A stretch of DNA of 32,049 bases, taken from positions 1 to 32,049 of the forward strand of contig CAYMRF010000009.1 in the NCBI GenBank assembly GCA_964392765.1. The letters run 5' to 3'. The translations under genes and the position numbers were made by a program. Below the pieces are notes generated by a model. The model was given only the letters and a program-made list of their open reading frames with translations, was not told the DNA's origin and did no database searches. Shown piece by piece: positions 31,233 through 32,049 of the stretch; within the stretch, counting starts at the first letter, position 1; the number at the start of each line of letters is the position of its first letter. Source of the DNA: BTUB01 sp964392765 (lineage in GTDB: Bacteria; Babelota; Babeliae; Babelales; Vermiphilaceae).

Positions 31233-32049
31233 ATGATTTCACGCCTTTTTACCCTTTTTATAGTTCTTTCGGCCTGCCCTTTGCTGGCCAATTCGCCTGC
31301 TTTAACCCTTGATAATCTGCATATTCTTACCTTTGAGCCGACCATCTCAATACAAGGCAAAAAGATCAAATATATCCCTCAATGGTATGAAACAATCAAA
31401 AAGAAGGGAATTCCAGGCTTTGGCGTTGCAATTATTCCCACCAATAAAGTAAGTACTTATTGGCAATTTACCAAGGGCATCCCCCTGCAGCACAAGGAGC
31501 CTATTTTTATCCATTCAGGCCCGCACGATGCCTTTTGGGACCGCCTTTTTAATGGCAGAACCGGTCATGGTATTCGCACTACACATGCGTGGCTTAAGCA
31601 CTCGATTATCAATGGAACTTTTGCAACATTCGATTATTTTTACGATCGCAAGGATTTTGATTTTGGCCAAGGAATCAATATTCAGGCTTTAAACACCGTA
31701 TATTCCCAAATCAATCAGAAGAATCCCGAAGCACCGTTAGTTATCGCAGCCACCTGCATTGGCGCAAAGATCGCTCTTGAGTTCACGGTAGCGCATGCGC
31801 CCAAAAATCTTGCCGCATTAATTTTAGAAACTCCGTTCATTGATGCAAATAAATTTATTAATAATATGAGCAAAAACCATCTCAATTGGCTGCCCTTTGC
31901 TGATGATGCAGATAAAATTGATCTATTTAAAGGCATACTCAAAAAATATGCACCCAACTATAAAATAAGCCTGCGCACCCCTCATGCAAAACTAGAAACT
32001 ATCAATCCAATACTACCGATATTTATTGCCCATTTAAAAAATAACTCAC
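31233..32049 (+). CDS. Exported alpha/beta-hydrolase-like protein, 3' end beyond window
   Basis: Open from ATG 31233 to the edge (272 codons). The N-terminus MISRLFTLFIVLSACPLLAN is a signal peptide; LSAC could also be a lipobox with Cys15 lipidated. IFIHSGPHDAFWD (91-103) looks like the strand and oxyanion region, and APLVIAATCIGAKIALEF (168-184) the strand-elbow-helix of an alpha/beta hydrolase, with Cys175 where Ser normally stands. ALILETPFID would be the following strand. The catalytic acid and His are outside or not identifiable, so activity is uncertain. GAGAGGT is the SD. Confidence 0.7.
   Translation, partial: MISRLFTLFIVLSACPLLANSPALTLDNLHILTFEPTISIQGKKIKYIPQWYETIKKKGIPGFGVAIIPTNKVSTYWQFTKGIPLQHKEPIFIHSGPHDAFWDRLFNGRTGHGIRTTHAWLKHSIINGTFATFDYFYDRKDFDFGQGINIQALNTVYSQINQKNPEAPLVIAATCIGAKIALEFTVAHAPKNLAALILETPFIDANKFINNMSKNHLNWLPFADDADKIDLFKGILKKYAPNYKISLRTPHAKLETINPILPIFIAHLKNNS

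Overview
The window reads as chromosome of a host-associated bacterium of the Candidatus Dependentiae (TM6) type. This is inferred from content, not from a marker gene. Housekeeping genes (MurJ, Lon, F1 beta and epsilon, ABC-F, LolD-like and amino-acid ABC transporters, HerA-like ATPase, M23 peptidase) are interleaved with many small unknown proteins carrying Sec signal peptides. By my count about 23 of 40 genes have such a signal, and several carry eukaryote-like modules: F-box, ankyrin repeats, C2H2 zinc fingers, nuclear-localisation-like stretches and a C-terminal CaaX-like box. DNA is AT-rich, genes are tightly packed, TGA behaves as a stop, and no insertion sequence, prophage, CRISPR array or rRNA is visible.

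Layout. 1-70: initiator tRNA-fMet (minus), cut by the window edge. 254-4277: a probable seven-gene minus-strand operon of three related small secreted proteins with 8-bp start/stop overlaps, then MurJ, an Ap4A-type Nudix hydrolase and two more secreted proteins; an ABC-F ATPase (4359-6230) lies upstream. 6381-8095: tandem F-box/ankyrin secreted paralogues. 8146-11331: LolD-like ATPase divergent from lon. 11499-13749: a small secreted protein and two ankyrin/coiled-coil secreted proteins. 13836-15517: atpD and a short atpC, detached from the rest of the ATP synthase genes. 15998-16626: a HigBA-like toxin-antitoxin pair with a near-consensus promoter and apparently no leader. 16652-19305: two secreted proteins, one ending in CTIL, divergent from a HerA-like ATPase. 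19423-22884: an amino-acid ABC transporter (binding protein, permease, ATPase) interrupted by secreted proteins and a one-domain O6-alkylguanine-DNA alkyltransferase. 23019-25316: secreted or membrane proteins and a short structured transcription unit. 25313-26757: PilO-like protein convergent or divergent to its neighbours, and the secreted C2H2 zinc-finger protein. 26792-26917: two head-to-head palindromic elements. 26973-30479: M23 peptidase, two LEA-like repeat proteins, a structured leader and a new 55-codon ORF. 30783-32049: a small secreted protein and a partial alpha/beta-hydrolase-like exported protein.

The housekeeping genes supply envelope assembly, protein quality control, ATP synthesis and amino-acid uptake. 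The rest looks like an exported repertoire aimed at a eukaryotic host. The most interesting items are the exported zinc-finger protein with two SUMO-type motifs and an acidic hydrophobic tail; the CaaX-like terminus; the F-box/ankyrin pair with a nuclear-signal-like tail; and a Met directly after the apparent signal-peptide cleavage point in about ten of the exported proteins. All domain and site calls were made by eye without database searches.
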